Assembly (NCBI GenBank): GCA_022793195.1
Contig: JAAWCJ010000009.1
Coordinates: 1-64,000 of the forward strand
DNA: 64,000 nucleotides
Direction of reading: 5' to 3'
From: Lachnospiraceae bacterium
GTDB lineage: Bacteria; Bacillota; Clostridia; Lachnospirales; Lachnospiraceae
Shown here: positions 26,702 through 36,093 of the stretch, in pieces
How positions within the stretch are numbered: the first letter of the stretch is position 1
How the letters are laid out: each line of letters begins with the position of its first letter
The notes under the pieces: model-generated
The model's input: only the letters and a program-made list of their open reading frames with translations
Told to the model about the DNA's origin: nothing
Database searches by the model: none
Position numbers and translations under genes: made by a program

Positions 26702-27532
26702 TTATCTAAGTTTCCCTGCCTTGTCCCCGCCTTTATGCTGCTGCATATAATAGAAAGTATACTGCTGCATGATTCCGGCATGGACGCCATAAGCCGGAAA
26801 AGGGTTCCTGCTTTGATAGCGTTCTGTGATGACTTTGTTTATCCATGTGTCCACAGGCACACTGGCCATCCTGCCATATGCAAACAGCATGACACAGTTG
26901 GCAACTTTATCCCCCACCCCATGAATCGTCTTCAGCCTTTCCAAAAGAGTACTGTCCTCCAGCAAAGCCCATTCTTTTAATGCCGCGGGATTATCCTTTA
27001 TCCTGGCAGCGGCATCTTTTATGTAGGGAACCCGGTAGCCCAGCCCGCAGTCTGCCAGGGCAGCATCCGACACATTACAAAGTTCTTCAGCCGACGGAAA
27101 ACTATGAATGTCTTCATATTGGGTATGGAGCGCCTTTCCGCATAGCGTAGCCAGAGATTCTATTGCTTTTTTAATTGCAGGAATACTTTTTCTCTGGGAA
27201 ATAATGAAAGAAGCCAACATTTCCCATGGTTCCTGGCGGAGGATGCGGATCCCCCTGCCAGCCTCTGCCGCTTTCTCCATAAATCCGTCCGCCCTGACAC
27301 TATTTCTGACCTCCTGATAATTCCTTTCAAGGTCAAAATATGGAATCCATATATTTTTCCATTCATCGCAGGTACAGCTGACGTCGTAGCTCCCGGCTGT
27401 CCCCGGCTTCAGGTAAATGACATGCCCGCCCGTTATGAACCGGTAAATACCGTCAAAATTCCTGCAGCGGAAACACTGGCCACTGTCCGCAATCTTCTGT
27501 AAATCAAAATCATCAACTATGGTGACAATCAT
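26702..27532 (-). CDS. ogg: 8-oxoguanine DNA glycosylase (OGG1 type)
   Basis: 276 residues. The N-terminal domain has the SGQCFRCRNFDG signature. FIISQRKSIPAIKKAIE precedes the HhH motif IHGVGDKVANCVMLFA, then the catalytic aspartate in SVPVDTWI. The nucleophilic lysine is expected in the HhH loop (GDK). It removes oxidised guanine and nicks the strand. Clostridia often use this OGG1-like enzyme instead of MutM. Confidence 0.82.
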   Translation of the reverse strand: MIVTIVDDFDLQKIADSGQCFRCRNFDGIYRFITGGHVIYLKPGTAGSYDVSCTCDEWKNIWIPYFDLERNYQEVRNSVRADGFMEKAAEAGRGIRILRQEPWEMLASFIISQRKSIPAIKKAIESLATLCGKALHTQYEDIHSFPSAEELCNVSDAALADCGLGYRVPYIKDAAARIKDNPAALKEWALLEDSTLLERLKTIHGVGDKVANCVMLFAYGRMASVPVDTWINKVITERYQSRNPFPAYGVHAGIMQQYTFYYMQQHKGGDKAGKLR

Positions 27533-27561
27533 ACTATATCCTCATCTGAAATCCTGTATCT

Positions 27562-27605
27562 ATAAAACACAGGCGAAAGGACGTCCCGCCCCATCGCCTG
27601 TGTTT
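27562..27605 (-). terminator. Intrinsic terminator of metK
   Basis: AAACACAGGCGA ... TCGCCTGTGTTT stem (12 bp) with a 17-base loop, just downstream of the metK stop; the minus strand continues TTAT. Confidence 0.7.
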
Positions 27606-27612
27606 CTTTATC

Positions 27613-28800
27613 TTACAGATATTTTTTTAACATTTCTACCTTGTCCAGCCGCTCCCACGTTAAATCCAGGTCATTTCTTCCAAAATGTCCATAAGCTGCA
27701 GTCTGCTTATACACCGGCTTCCTCAAATCCAACATCTTGATAATCCCGGCAGGCCGCAGGTCAAAGTTTTCACGGATGATCTCCACCAGCCTGTGATCGG
27801 ACAGTTTGCCGGTTCCAAAAGTATCTACCATCACGGAAGTGGGCTGGGCCACTCCGATGGCATAAGAAAGCTGAATCTCACATTTATCCGCCAACCCCGC
27901 TGCCACCAGGTTCTTTGCCACATAACGGGCCGCATAAGCTGCGGAACGGTCCACTTTGGTACAATCCTTTCCAGAGAATGCACCGCCGCCGTGCCTTGCA
28001 TATCCGCCGTATGTATCCACAATGATCTTCCGCCCGGTCAGGCCGCTGTCCCCGTGGGGGCCGCCGATCACAAACCGTCCGGTGGGATTAATGAAGAATT
28101 TTGTCCCCTCATCCACCAGTTCGGCAGGAAGTACCGGGTCAAAGACATATTTCTTAATGTCTTCATGAATTTGTTCCTGAGTCACGTCCGCATCATGCTG
28201 GGTTGAAAGCACCACCGCATCCAGATGGATGGGCTTTCCATTCTCATCATACTCCACGGTCACCTGGCTCTTTCCATCGGGACGCAGGTATTTGAGAGTT
28301 CCGTTCTTTCTGACTTCTGTAAGTTTCTGTACCAGTTTGTGGGCCAGTGCAATGGGATAAGGCATATATTCTTCTGTCTCATTGGTGGCATAGCCAAACA
28401 TCATACCCTGATCTCCGGCTCCGATGGCCTCGATTTCCTCATCCGTCATCTGATTTTCCTTTGCCTCCAGCGCCTTATCCACGCCCATGGCAATATCTGA
28501 CGACTGCTCGTCGATGGCCACCATCACGGCACAGGTATTTCCGTCAAAGCCGTATTCCGACTTGTCATAGCCGATTTCCAACACCGTATCCCTGACGATT
28601 TTCTGGATATCCACATAAGCCTTCGTGGTAATCTCGCCCATTACCATGACAAAACCGGTATTGCAGCAAGTCTCACAAGCCACCCGGCTCATGGGGTCTT
28701 TCTCCAGGAGGGCATCCAGAATCGCATCAGAAACAGCATCACACATTTTATCAGGATGGCCTTCTGTCACTGATTCAGAAGTAAATAAGTATTTTTCCAT
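27613..28800 (-). CDS. metK: S-adenosylmethionine synthetase
   Basis: 395 residues. [12 protein letters not shown] (N-terminus), [12 protein letters not shown] and [19 protein letters not shown] are the standard motifs. It makes SAM from methionine and ATP. The ATG at 28800 is preceded by AAAGGAG at 8 bases. The frame happens to be open upstream through the riboswitch to 28974, so longer automatic calls would be wrong. Regulation is by the SAM-I riboswitch immediately upstream. Confidence 0.96.
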   Translation of the reverse strand: MEKYLFTSESVTEGHPDKMCDAVSDAILDALLEKDPMSRVACETCCNTGFVMVMGEITTKAYVDIQKIVRDTVLEIGYDKSEYGFDGNTCAVMVAIDEQSSDIAMGVDKALEAKENQMTDEEIEAIGAGDQGMMFGYATNETEEYMPYPIALAHKLVQKLTEVRKNGTLKYLRPDGKSQVTVEYDENGKPIHLDAVVLSTQHDADVTQEQIHEDIKKYVFDPVLPAELVDEGTKFFINPTGRFVIGGPHGDSGLTGRKIIVDTYGGYARHGGGAFSGKDCTKVDRSAAYAARYVAKNLVAAGLADKCEIQLSYAIGVAQPTSVMVDTFGTGKLSDHRLVEIIRENFDLRPAGIIKMLDLRKPVYKQTAAYGHFGRNDLDLTWERLDKVEMLKKYL

Positions 28801-28848
28801 AATTTTTCTCCTTTCTACAAAGCAAATTTTGTTTCCTGTACAATGAGA

Positions 28849-28986
28849 AAGTCCGCTATAAGCGGACTTGATATATTTGTATCTAATCCTCTTATTGTTC
28901 GATATCTCGCTCAGGTTGGCACCTTCCACAATGGGGGTTGCCGTGGCTTCACAGGTCCTCTGTACCTCCACCACTCTGAATAAGGG
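28849..28986 (-). ncRNA. SAM-I (S-box) riboswitch and hairpin
   Basis: Minus-strand order matches the S-box consensus: CTTATTCAGAGTGGTGGAGG, then GCCACGGCAACCCCC, GGAAGGTGCCAACC, and the closing ACAATAAGAGG that pairs with the start (28886-28986). A 9-bp hairpin AAGTCCGCT/AGCGGACTT (28849-28869) follows. Only a short U-rich stretch lies behind the hairpin, so whether it terminates transcription or only hides the ribosome site is not settled. Confidence 0.93.
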
Positions 28987-29028
28987 AATTGCGGACTATA
29001 TGAAATTGTAACATTTTAACTCACTGCT

Positions 29029-29057
29029 ATAATGGCACAGTTTTTTTCCTATGTCAA
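29029..29057 (-). promoter_or_regulatory. metK promoter
   Basis: Minus-strand TTGACA (29057-29052), 17-bp spacer, CATTAT (29034-29029), about 45 bases before the riboswitch. Confidence 0.5.
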
Positions 29058-29100
29058 GTACTTTTCTTACGTTTCCATATTTTAGTTTCTGAAGGCCGCC

Positions 29101-30390
29101 TTAAACTGCCTCCAGTTTAAAACGCCTCACGTCTCTCTCGTCCTCCGCCTGGTAAATGCAGGCGCCCAGGGAACGGAGCTTCTCATCAAACCGTTCATAC
29201 CCTCTTAAAATGTATTTTGTCTCATCTATCACAGTATGTCCCTCAGCCGCCAGGCCGGCCAACACCAAAGCAGCACCTGCCCGCAGATCCGGTGCGCTCA
29301 CATCCGCCCCTGTCAGACGATGTACACCGCTGATAACGGCCACATTACTTTCCACTTTTACGTTGGCGCCCATGCGGGCCAGTTCATCCACATATTTAAA
29401 ACGGTTTTCAAAAATACTTTCCGTCACCATGCTGGTTCCCTCCGCCAGGGACAGGGCCACAGAAATCTGCGGCTGCATATCCGTGGGAAATCCAGGATAA
29501 GGAAGCGTCTTCACGTGGGTATAATGAAGTCTGGATTTACAAACCACCCGTACCGCATCGTCAAATTCAATCACTTCGCAGCCCATCTCCTTCAGCTTTG
29601 CGGAGATAGCCTCCAAATGGCGGGGAATCACATTCTTTACCGTCACATCGCCTTTTGTCACCGCAGCGGCAAACATAAAGGTTCCTGCCTCAATCTGGTC
29701 AGGGATAATCGAATACGTGGCTCCATGGAGCTTCGGCACACCTTTGATACGGATCACATCCGTACCGGCTCCCTTAATATTGGCGCCCATACTATTTAAC
29801 AAGTTTGCCACATCCACGATATGGGGCTCCTTGGCCGCATTTTCCAAAATCGTGCTGCCCTCTGCCAGGACTGCCGCCAACATAATATTGATGGTGGCGC
29901 CCACAGAAACCATATCCAGATAAATATGGCCGCCCTGAAGCTCATCCGCCTCAGCTACCACCATGCCATACTCCACCTCAGCCCGCGCTCCAAGGCCGCG
30001 GAAGCCTTTCAAATGCTGGTCAATGGGACGACTGCCGATGTTGCATCCGCCAGGCAGAGAAACTTCTGCCTTCCTGTATTTTCCTAAAAGCGCGCCTAAA
30101 AGATAATAAGAAGCGCGAATCCTCTTGATAAAATCGTTGTTGACCCGAACAGTATTGATGGTGGAACCATTGATTCTCACCGTATGGGCATCAATCCGCC
30201 ATACTCTGGCTCCAATATCCTCCACTGCTTCCAATAGTACATTGATATCCCGCACATCTGGTAAATTTTCTACTGTCACATCCTCATCTGCCATAATGGC
30301 TGCCGCCAAAATCCCGAGAGCCGCGTTCTTCGCGCCTCCGATCACAACATCCCCCACCAGAGGAATTCCGCCCTTAATTACGTATTGCAT
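29101..30390 (-). CDS. murA: UDP-N-acetylglucosamine 1-carboxyvinyltransferase
   Basis: 429 residues. LPGGCNIGSRPIDQHLKGF carries the catalytic cysteine that fosfomycin attacks; GGAKNAALG near the N-terminus and PGFPTDMQPQ are family marks. It performs the first committed step of peptidoglycan synthesis. Clostridia often have two copies (MurA and MurA2/MurZ); this window has only this one. There is no operon partner. Confidence 0.93.
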   Translation of the reverse strand: MQYVIKGGIPLVGDVVIGGAKNAALGILAAAIMADEDVTVENLPDVRDINVLLEAVEDIGARVWRIDAHTVRINGSTINTVRVNNDFIKRIRASYYLLGALLGKYRKAEVSLPGGCNIGSRPIDQHLKGFRGLGARAEVEYGMVVAEADELQGGHIYLDMVSVGATINIMLAAVLAEGSTILENAAKEPHIVDVANLLNSMGANIKGAGTDVIRIKGVPKLHGATYSIIPDQIEAGTFMFAAAVTKGDVTVKNVIPRHLEAISAKLKEMGCEVIEFDDAVRVVCKSRLHYTHVKTLPYPGFPTDMQPQISVALSLAEGTSMVTESIFENRFKYVDELARMGANVKVESNVAVISGVHRLTGADVSAPDLRAGAALVLAGLAAEGHTVIDETKYILRGYERFDEKLRSLGACIYQAEDERDVRRFKLEAV

Positions 30391-30546
30391 GATGACACCT
30401 CATCGATTTTACTTTATTTTAACAACAAATCGCTGCATTCTGCTATTAGTTTGCACTGCTATTCTGAGGTCTATTATAACAATCTCTTTCCCATTTGTAA
30501 AATCTTTTTTACTTTTTGTAAAAATTTCTTAATATCTTTCTATTTT

Positions 30547-33087
30547 TCAATGAACCCAGCTGATAAATGGATAGCCGTAAGCACCGTAATACTGCTCCGC
30601 TTCCTCTTCCGGCATAAGACGGTTTTCACCTGCCAGGGCGTCATAAATAATCAGATTTTTATAAATATCATACCCCACAATCAACTCTGCCTGATTTCCT
30701 TTTGTCAGAGCCAATACCGGGTAACCCCTGTTCACATAGTACAGCATCTGGTTGAGTATGCACCCCCTCAGATCTATGGCCCTGCCGCCGGTCTCCTCAT
30801 TCAAAATCTCATAAGCACTTTTTCCTGAGGCCAGCTTTGCCGCCGCTGCCTGAGGAGTATTGGCCTGTTTTAACATCATGGACAGGCAGGTTGTCAGTCT
30901 CTCGTCAGAAGAAACTGCCTTCTCCCCTTCTCCCATCTCCACCAGGGCTTCTGTCCCCCGGTTAGCCCTGGTCCAAATATAATTCTGTCCGTCTCCAACC
31001 ACTACGCCCATCTGGTCATAAATCAGCCGTATCGCTTCCGCAGGCGATCCGCAAATCCCTTCAAGGCGTCCACTGGCATAAGCATAATACCGCTTTTCTC
31101 CCTCAGTCCCGGCAGGATTCCGGCTAAGGGCCAAAATACGCAGGTCATTTGCCGCCAAAAGCTTTGGTCTGAGTACGCTCAGTTTCTTTCCCCCGTTTCC
31201 GGTGGAAGGCACCTCCAGGGCATAGGTCATTTTCTTCAAATCAGAATTTCTCCACACGAGCGCTGTTTCATCCTCCTCAGTCACCTGGTTCTGAATCAGG
31301 GCGTCGCTTTCTGCCGCCACCCATGCGCCGTCAAAATCCCGTACCTGTCTCTCTATCTGAATCTTTCCGTCTTCCACCTGGATATCGCGGATATAAATGC
31401 CGTCCCTGCTGTAATGGGTCTGCTCCCCGCCATCTTTTCCCACGATTTCCAATGCGTACATCGGGTATTCCACTGTCAGTTTTCTTTCAATATCCGCCTC
31501 TTTCGTCCTGCCATAAATAAAATCGCCGTCAATGAATCCCAGGGGGCGGATGACTTCTCCCTCCTCAGCCTCAATGCTGAAGCCGCTGCCGTCATCCATA
31601 TAATACACCTGTATGGTTTCCCCCCCGTAAATGTCCTCTTCCTCCTGCCATGCCACCGCGCTGGAATCATTGCTGACGGCGAAGGAATTCTCTTTTATGC
31701 CTCCGATGATCTCCACACATTCTTCTCCTGAAAAATCAATGGCATAAATTTCAGTTCCCAACATAATGTAGAATAACTGGTTTTTCCCCACATAGGAGAG
31801 AGTATCCATCTCCTCTTTCATCACCTGGTAAGAATAGTCTGAAGGAATATAAAAAATTTCTTCCACAGCGTTATCCTGTCTGCTGTAGCGGTAGAAACTC
31901 AGGCCACATTCCCCTTCGTGGTTTCCTCTGTTCATATATCCGTAAACAGCAAATGCCACGTTTCCATCCTTGTCCGCATCTGCAATCCGAAACTGATGCT
32001 GATCATAAAGAGTCCTGGCCCCGTCATCGTTTTCCTCTTTAAAAGAAAAAAGGCGGATCAGCTCATTTTCCTTTTTATCATAGCTCCAAAGCTCTCCATC
32101 TGCTGCAAACACCGTATAGTCCCCGGCCTCTTTCACCTCCACATCCAGGTTCCCGGGACTCAAAATACCAAAGTCGATCCTCCCGTCCCCCACTGTTTTT
32201 TCCGAAGCTTCAAAAATCTGGTCCATGGTCCGCTCATAAGCAATCAGCCACAACTTTCCGTCCACAAAGCGGACACAGAAAAACTCTTTCACATGGTATT
32301 TTTCCTGCTGCCCGGAAGCATTGGCTGCTGTCACCGTATAAAGAAACCGGACAGCCCCCACCATTTCATTCATTTCCTTAATTTCCACGGAAATCTCACC
32401 AACGATCTCAGGCTGCAGTTCTCCCCAGGCCACATGGTTATAGCTGGATTTGATATTGGCGTAGCCAAGGGAACTATTGTCCGTTTCATTATTACTCTCA
32501 AGCTGAACTGTAAGTTCTTCCGTAATATTTTTCTCAAAAGCTAAACTGCTGAAATTTTTTGCAAAGGCAATCTGATCTCCGATGTGGGTATCTCCATAGT
32601 AACGGATCCGTGTATAATAATAAATCTGCTCCCGTTCCTCTGTCTCCACCCGCATCACAAGGGTATACTCCGTCCCCTGCGCAAGCAAATCCTGAAAGAT
32701 CATTTCTCCCCGCAGGATTTCCCCCTCCGAAGAAAGCTCCCCACAGGATTGGGATTCAATGAGATTCTCCCCGTCAAGGCTTCTCACATCATACTCCACA
32801 GAATGGATTTCGTTTCCATATGTCTGAATCTCGAAAGGCAATTTTCTGTTTTCAGGAACCGGGGTAATGGTATCCCTCATGGACGGAATATTCATTTCCT
32901 TTGCATACCCATGCAGCGTGTTCACAGGGTTTCCCTCAAATTCCATGGTGACAAGGGGAAACGTCGCTTTGTCCACCACCGTATAGACAGCCTTTTCCTC
33001 CTTCTTCCGCGTCAGAAAAAAGACGGCGGACACTGCCCCTATAAAAATAAGCACCAATATGATCATGCGTCTGAGTATTTTTTTCAT
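30547..33087 (-). CDS. Large membrane-anchored protein with propeller-like and C39-like regions
   Basis: 846 residues. One N-terminal helix (about 6-26) anchors an extracellular protein. The middle (about 300-620) has repeated short strands ending in WS, FY or AVYGY, suggesting a beta-propeller. The last 170 residues resemble a papain-like C39 domain: TTCLSMMLKQA near the expected cysteine, and a later GYPVLALTKGNQAELIVGYD where active enzymes have a histidine. Because that histidine is missing, peptidase activity is doubtful. No partner genes give a clue. I cannot name its role; surface sensing or binding is a guess. Confidence 0.55.
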   Translation of the reverse strand: MKKILRRMIILVLIFIGAVSAVFFLTRKKEEKAVYTVVDKATFPLVTMEFEGNPVNTLHGYAKEMNIPSMRDTITPVPENRKLPFEIQTYGNEIHSVEYDVRSLDGENLIESQSCGELSSEGEILRGEMIFQDLLAQGTEYTLVMRVETEEREQIYYYTRIRYYGDTHIGDQIAFAKNFSSLAFEKNITEELTVQLESNNETDNSSLGYANIKSSYNHVAWGELQPEIVGEISVEIKEMNEMVGAVRFLYTVTAANASGQQEKYHVKEFFCVRFVDGKLWLIAYERTMDQIFEASEKTVGDGRIDFGILSPGNLDVEVKEAGDYTVFAADGELWSYDKKENELIRLFSFKEENDDGARTLYDQHQFRIADADKDGNVAFAVYGYMNRGNHEGECGLSFYRYSRQDNAVEEIFYIPSDYSYQVMKEEMDTLSYVGKNQLFYIMLGTEIYAIDFSGEECVEIIGGIKENSFAVSNDSSAVAWQEEEDIYGGETIQVYYMDDGSGFSIEAEEGEVIRPLGFIDGDFIYGRTKEADIERKLTVEYPMYALEIVGKDGGEQTHYSRDGIYIRDIQVEDGKIQIERQVRDFDGAWVAAESDALIQNQVTEEDETALVWRNSDLKKMTYALEVPSTGNGGKKLSVLRPKLLAANDLRILALSRNPAGTEGEKRYYAYASGRLEGICGSPAEAIRLIYDQMGVVVGDGQNYIWTRANRGTEALVEMGEGEKAVSSDERLTTCLSMMLKQANTPQAAAAKLASGKSAYEILNEETGGRAIDLRGCILNQMLYYVNRGYPVLALTKGNQAELIVGYDIYKNLIIYDALAGENRLMPEEEAEQYYGAYGYPFISWVH

Positions 33088-33252
33088 GAGTGCGCTCCCT
33101 GTTTATATAAATCAATCCCGCGGAAGGCTTTTGTATTTACAGCCATTCTGTATTCTGTATCAAATATAGCCATGGCAAATTACCATGACTATATTGTAAA
33201 ATCAATCGCCCGAAATCTCAACCGCTTTTTTATTAACTTTTTCTTAGTACAT

Positions 33253-33750
33253 TTACCAGTATTTACGTTTCAGCCCGCGGCGGCGTACGCGCCTTTTGCA
33301 GATTTCGTGATACAAAAGTACCTCCACTGCCGCTCTCACCCATTCCGCCTCTTTTTCATCTGCATCCTCAGATATTTCCCTGCTGTAGATTTCATCACAA
33401 AGCCGGCTGAGTCCTACCCGGTCGGGATATTCATCATACAAAATACTGCCTTCATAATCAATGGTATCGCATAAGTCTCTGATCTGCATCTGAAGTTTCT
33501 TCATTTTTCCCGGATACATGGCCTGGAAATACTCCAGATCCCGTCCTGTTTTCTGGTTATCATCCTCCATGGCCCAGAGAACGCCCTGACTGTTTCCATA
33601 GCCAAGGCCGGCTCCTCCGAAACGGCCTTTTTCAGTAAGCTCCGCAGTACGCATCCAGGAAGCCGGACCAGGCATGATGCCGGGGTACGTACGTCTGGAT
33701 GGACGGCCCCCATAATAATCCCAAATAAAATCGCTGTATTGTTCTGCCAT
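33253..33750 (-). CDS. Conserved hypothetical protein
   Basis: 165 residues, soluble, no signal peptide. The N-terminus is Gly/Pro/Arg-rich (YYGGRPSRRTYPGIMPGP) and the rest is predicted helical and acidic, ending in a strongly basic tail (RRVRRRGLKRKYW). I recognise no domain. The ribosome binding site before the ATG is GGTGG. The frame is well used and there is no competing gene, so it is probably real. Confidence 0.5.
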   Translation of the reverse strand: MAEQYSDFIWDYYGGRPSRRTYPGIMPGPASWMRTAELTEKGRFGGAGLGYGNSQGVLWAMEDDNQKTGRDLEYFQAMYPGKMKKLQMQIRDLCDTIDYEGSILYDEYPDRVGLSRLCDEIYSREISEDADEKEAEWVRAAVEVLLYHEICKRRVRRRGLKRKYW

Positions 33751-33816
33751 CTGACTGCCACCTTATATCTATAATCTATTATAGCATATGCAGTCTTTTT
33801 CCAATGGGTTCAGCCC

Positions 33817-34560
33817 TTACCAATCCTCCGACAAAATAGGACATCCCAAGTGGAAAACCGTTTTATCTGCAATCTCATCGTAAGACACCGCCAGATTCAT
33901 ATTTACTGCTCCTTCCGGCAGTTTTTTCGTCTCACCGGCTCCTTTCACATAGGCGTAAAGGGTATAAAGTTCTTCCTCATCCATCCCTGTCACCACTTCG
34001 GCTCCCATTTTTTCCATAAGGGACTCCGCTATGGTCCGCTGCTCTTCCCTTGAAAGCTCCCCGGGAAAAGAGCCCTCAAATTCCAGATAAACCGTTCCCT
34101 CTATACCGGCTTCATCTGTCAGGGCCATGAGCCTTGCCCGCTCTTCCAGCGCTTCCTTTGTACCGGCCCCCTGCAAAAGCCGCACGTCCGCCCGTAAATA
34201 ATTTTCCTGGCGGATTTCACACTCCCCTGGCTGATCTTCCCTCACAAGGAGGGCTAAAGAAAGTTCTCCTTTCTCCGAATCCCACTGTCTCGAAACTTCA
34301 TTCAAAAATGCCTCTTTCTCTTCTTCGAGATAAAATTCGCTATTCAGGTAACCCTCCCGGTATATATGGCAGTTCATCTCTGAAAAATTCGCCCTTTCAA
34401 AAGCCTGCAGCGCCGTTTCACTGGAATCCTCCAGTCGTCCCACCGTTGCAAGCACTGCCAGAAAACAAAAAATGCCCAGGAGAAAAACCAACAGGGCAAA
34501 TTTTTTCTCCCTTCCGATTTTTTGTTCTATTTTCCATCCGTTTTCATTATTCCATTCCAT
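33817..34560 (-). CDS. Membrane-anchored hypothetical protein
   Basis: 247 residues. A charged N-terminus is followed by one hydrophobic helix (FALLVFLLGIFCFLAVLA, about 23-40); the remaining ~200 residues are predicted extracellular and Glu-rich. No domain is recognised. The ATG at 34560 is chosen because AAAGGGG lies 8 bases upstream; the longer reading has no site. It is followed by the 165-residue gene with a 66-bp gap. Confidence 0.55.
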   Translation of the reverse strand: MEWNNENGWKIEQKIGREKKFALLVFLLGIFCFLAVLATVGRLEDSSETALQAFERANFSEMNCHIYREGYLNSEFYLEEEKEAFLNEVSRQWDSEKGELSLALLVREDQPGECEIRQENYLRADVRLLQGAGTKEALEERARLMALTDEAGIEGTVYLEFEGSFPGELSREEQRTIAESLMEKMGAEVVTGMDEEELYTLYAYVKGAGETKKLPEGAVNMNLAVSYDEIADKTVFHLGCPILSEDW

Positions 34561-34630
34561 AAGCGATTCCCCTTTTCCAATTTCTCTTATTAAAAGAATC
34601 ACCGAAAAAATGGAATTTATACATAAGTCT

Positions 34631-34656
34631 CATGGGGAACGAAGTTTCCTATACGA
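34631..34656. repeat. Truncated family B hairpin repeat
   Basis: ATGGGGAACGAAGTTTCCTATACGA without the first bases of the left arm. It is the same sequence as in the copies at 9026 and 49474 and abuts the rpsR terminator. Confidence 0.5.
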
Positions 34657-34683
34657 TAAAAAAGGAACGCCGTTTGGCGTTCC
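34657..34683 (-). terminator. Terminator of the rpsF-ssb-rpsR operon
   Basis: Minus strand GGAACGCC-AAAC-GGCGTTCC followed by six T. Confidence 0.85.
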
Positions 34684-34691
34684 TCCGCGTA

Positions 34692-34955
34692 TTATTCCAT
34701 TGTATAAGGCATAAGGGAAATATGTCTTGCCCTCTTGATGGCAACTGTCAGCGCCCGCTGATGTTTCGCACAGTTCCCCGTGATCCTTCTGGGAAGGATT
34801 TTTCCTCTCTCAGATACGTATCTCTTTAACTTTGCCACATCCTTGTAATCAATCACACCATTTTTATCTCCGCAGAATACACAGACTTTTTTCCTTCTGC
34901 GTCCGCCTCTCCTCTTCATAGGAGAATCCGCTCTGTCACCCTTTGTGTAAGCCAT
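34692..34955 (-). CDS. rpsR: 30S ribosomal protein S18
   Basis: 87 residues. [19 protein letters not shown] and [20 protein letters not shown] are S18 signatures. It binds S6 and 16S rRNA in the platform of the small subunit. The N-terminal [12 protein letters not shown] extension is normal for clostridia. It is the last gene of the rpsF-ssb-rpsR operon, with AAGGAGG before the ATG and a strong terminator just after its stop. Confidence 0.97.
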   Translation of the reverse strand: MAYTKGDRADSPMKRRGGRRRKKVCVFCGDKNGVIDYKDVAKLKRYVSERGKILPRRITGNCAKHQRALTVAIKRARHISLMPYTME

Positions 34956-34984
34956 GGTTAAAACCTCCTTATTCCGAATATTGT

Positions 34985-35437
34985 CTAGTTAAACGGGAGA
35001 CCCTCATCTTCTACTCCATCGGGAATATTCATAAAACCGTCGTCCAGGGCAGCGCTTGGCTCCGGTCTGGCTGTCTGGCGATATGCACCTCCGGTATTCT
35101 GGGCCGCCGCATTTTTGCTCTCCGCGAACTCCTGATCCTCCACCACCACATCTGTGGTATAAACCTTCTGCCCATCCCGGTTTGTATAGCTTCCAGTCTG
35201 GATTCTGCCTGTCACTGCAATCTTTGTACCCTGGTGCAGATACTTCTCGGCAAACTCCGCGCTTTTTCCAAAGGCAACACAACTGATAAAATCCGCCGTC
35301 TGATCATTTCCGCCATCACTGCTCCTGGCAAAACGCCTGTCAACAGCCAGCGTATACCTGGCAACAGCCATGCCATTCTGAGAATAACGGATATCCGGCT
35401 CCCTTGTCAGCCTTCCCATGAGTATTACTCTGTTCAT
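34985..35437 (-). CDS. ssb: Single-stranded DNA-binding protein
   Basis: 150 residues. The N-terminal OB fold has [19 protein letters not shown], and the acidic tip DEGLPFN at the C-terminus is the partner-docking tail (usually ending in PF). It coats ssDNA in replication and repair. The middle linker is Gln/Ala/Thr-rich. The position between rpsF and rpsR is conserved in Firmicutes. GAGGAG lies upstream. Confidence 0.96.
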   Translation of the reverse strand: MNRVILMGRLTREPDIRYSQNGMAVARYTLAVDRRFARSSDGGNDQTADFISCVAFGKSAEFAEKYLHQGTKIAVTGRIQTGSYTNRDGQKVYTTDVVVEDQEFAESKNAAAQNTGGAYRQTARPEPSAALDDGFMNIPDGVEDEGLPFN

Positions 35438-35458
35438 GCAGTCTCCTCTCTTCTCCGA

Positions 35459-35746
35459 TTACGCTTCCTGCTTTACGCACAGGTATCTGATCACCGGCTC
35501 CATAATACGAACATGGCTTTCCACTTCGTTAGGGCAGTTTGAATCAGACTCGAACTGAATGAAGTAATAAAATCCTTCCTTCATCTTCTGGATTTCGTAA
35601 GCAAGTCTTTTCTTGCCCCACTCATCCACATTTGTGATGGTGCCGCCGAAACGGGTAATGTAAGACTTGGCCTTCTCCAACGCGGCCGCTCTCTCTTCCT
35701 CTTCCAGCTTTGCACTCAGCACAAGCGCCAATTCATATTTGTTCAT
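35459..35746 (-). CDS. rpsF: 30S ribosomal protein S6
   Basis: 95 residues. MNKYELALVLSAKLEEEERA and the later GKKRLAYEIQKMKEGFYYFI are S6 motifs. It binds S18 on the 30S platform. AGAAGGAGG precedes the ATG. It is the first gene of the operon. The 5' leader (35747-35870) contains a CTCC/GGAG stem that might be an S6:S18 regulatory RNA, but I cannot confirm that. Confidence 0.96.
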   Translation of the reverse strand: MNKYELALVLSAKLEEEERAAALEKAKSYITRFGGTITNVDEWGKKRLAYEIQKMKEGFYYFIQFESDSNCPNEVESHVRIMEPVIRYLCVKQEA

Positions 35747-35871
35747 GCTGTTCTACCTCCTTCTGGTCTCTGGCCCCTCCATTTCCGGGAGGAGCAAGGA
35801 ACTCCTACAAAACGCGTCATGGACACGCTTCGCCGGATACTTCGTAGTATAAAATACTGTCACAGGCAATA

Positions 35872-35900
35872 ATTCTATCATGTTTTGACACGGTTTGCAA
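35872..35900 (-). promoter_or_regulatory. rpsF operon promoter
   Basis: Minus-strand TTGCAA (35900-35895), 17-bp spacer, TAGAAT (35877-35872) with an upstream TGA (extended -10). It lies just after the DUF951 stop. Confidence 0.65.
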
Positions 35901-35907
35901 GTGATTT

Positions 35908-36081
35908 TTACCGGATTCCCCGGCAGTTTTTTTCCACCAGCTTTCTGGGCACCATGATCAAATGCCCGCAGCCCAAACACTTCAGTTTAAAATCCATCCC
36001 CACCCGGACCACTTCCCATTCACTGCTGCCGCAGGGATGAGGTTTTTTCAGCTTTACAATATCTCCAATTTTAAATTCCAC
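35908..36081 (-). CDS. DUF951 small zinc-ribbon-like protein
   Basis: 57 residues starting at a GTG: MEFKIGDIVKLKKPHPCG, then EWEVVRVGMDFKLKCLGCGH. The single C-x-x-C pair (C35, C38) plus C17 and H40 are conserved in DUF951 and may bind zinc. The function is unknown. The gene regularly lies upstream of rpsF in Firmicutes, as here. GGGGAG lies 8 bases before the GTG. It starts 12 bases after the sirtuin stop. Confidence 0.85.
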   Translation of the reverse strand: MEFKIGDIVKLKKPHPCGSSEWEVVRVGMDFKLKCLGCGHLIMVPRKLVEKNCRGIR

Positions 36082-36093
36082 CTGCGGTCTCCC

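Noticed and set aside
33165-33197. Hairpin downstream of the 165-residue gene
   Set aside because: Stem ATATAG.CATGG is fair but lacks a T-run; not listed as a terminator.
35747-35870. S6:S18 leader RNA upstream of rpsF
   Set aside because: A CTCC/GGAG stem is present but I could not identify the defining bulged CCG structure with confidence.
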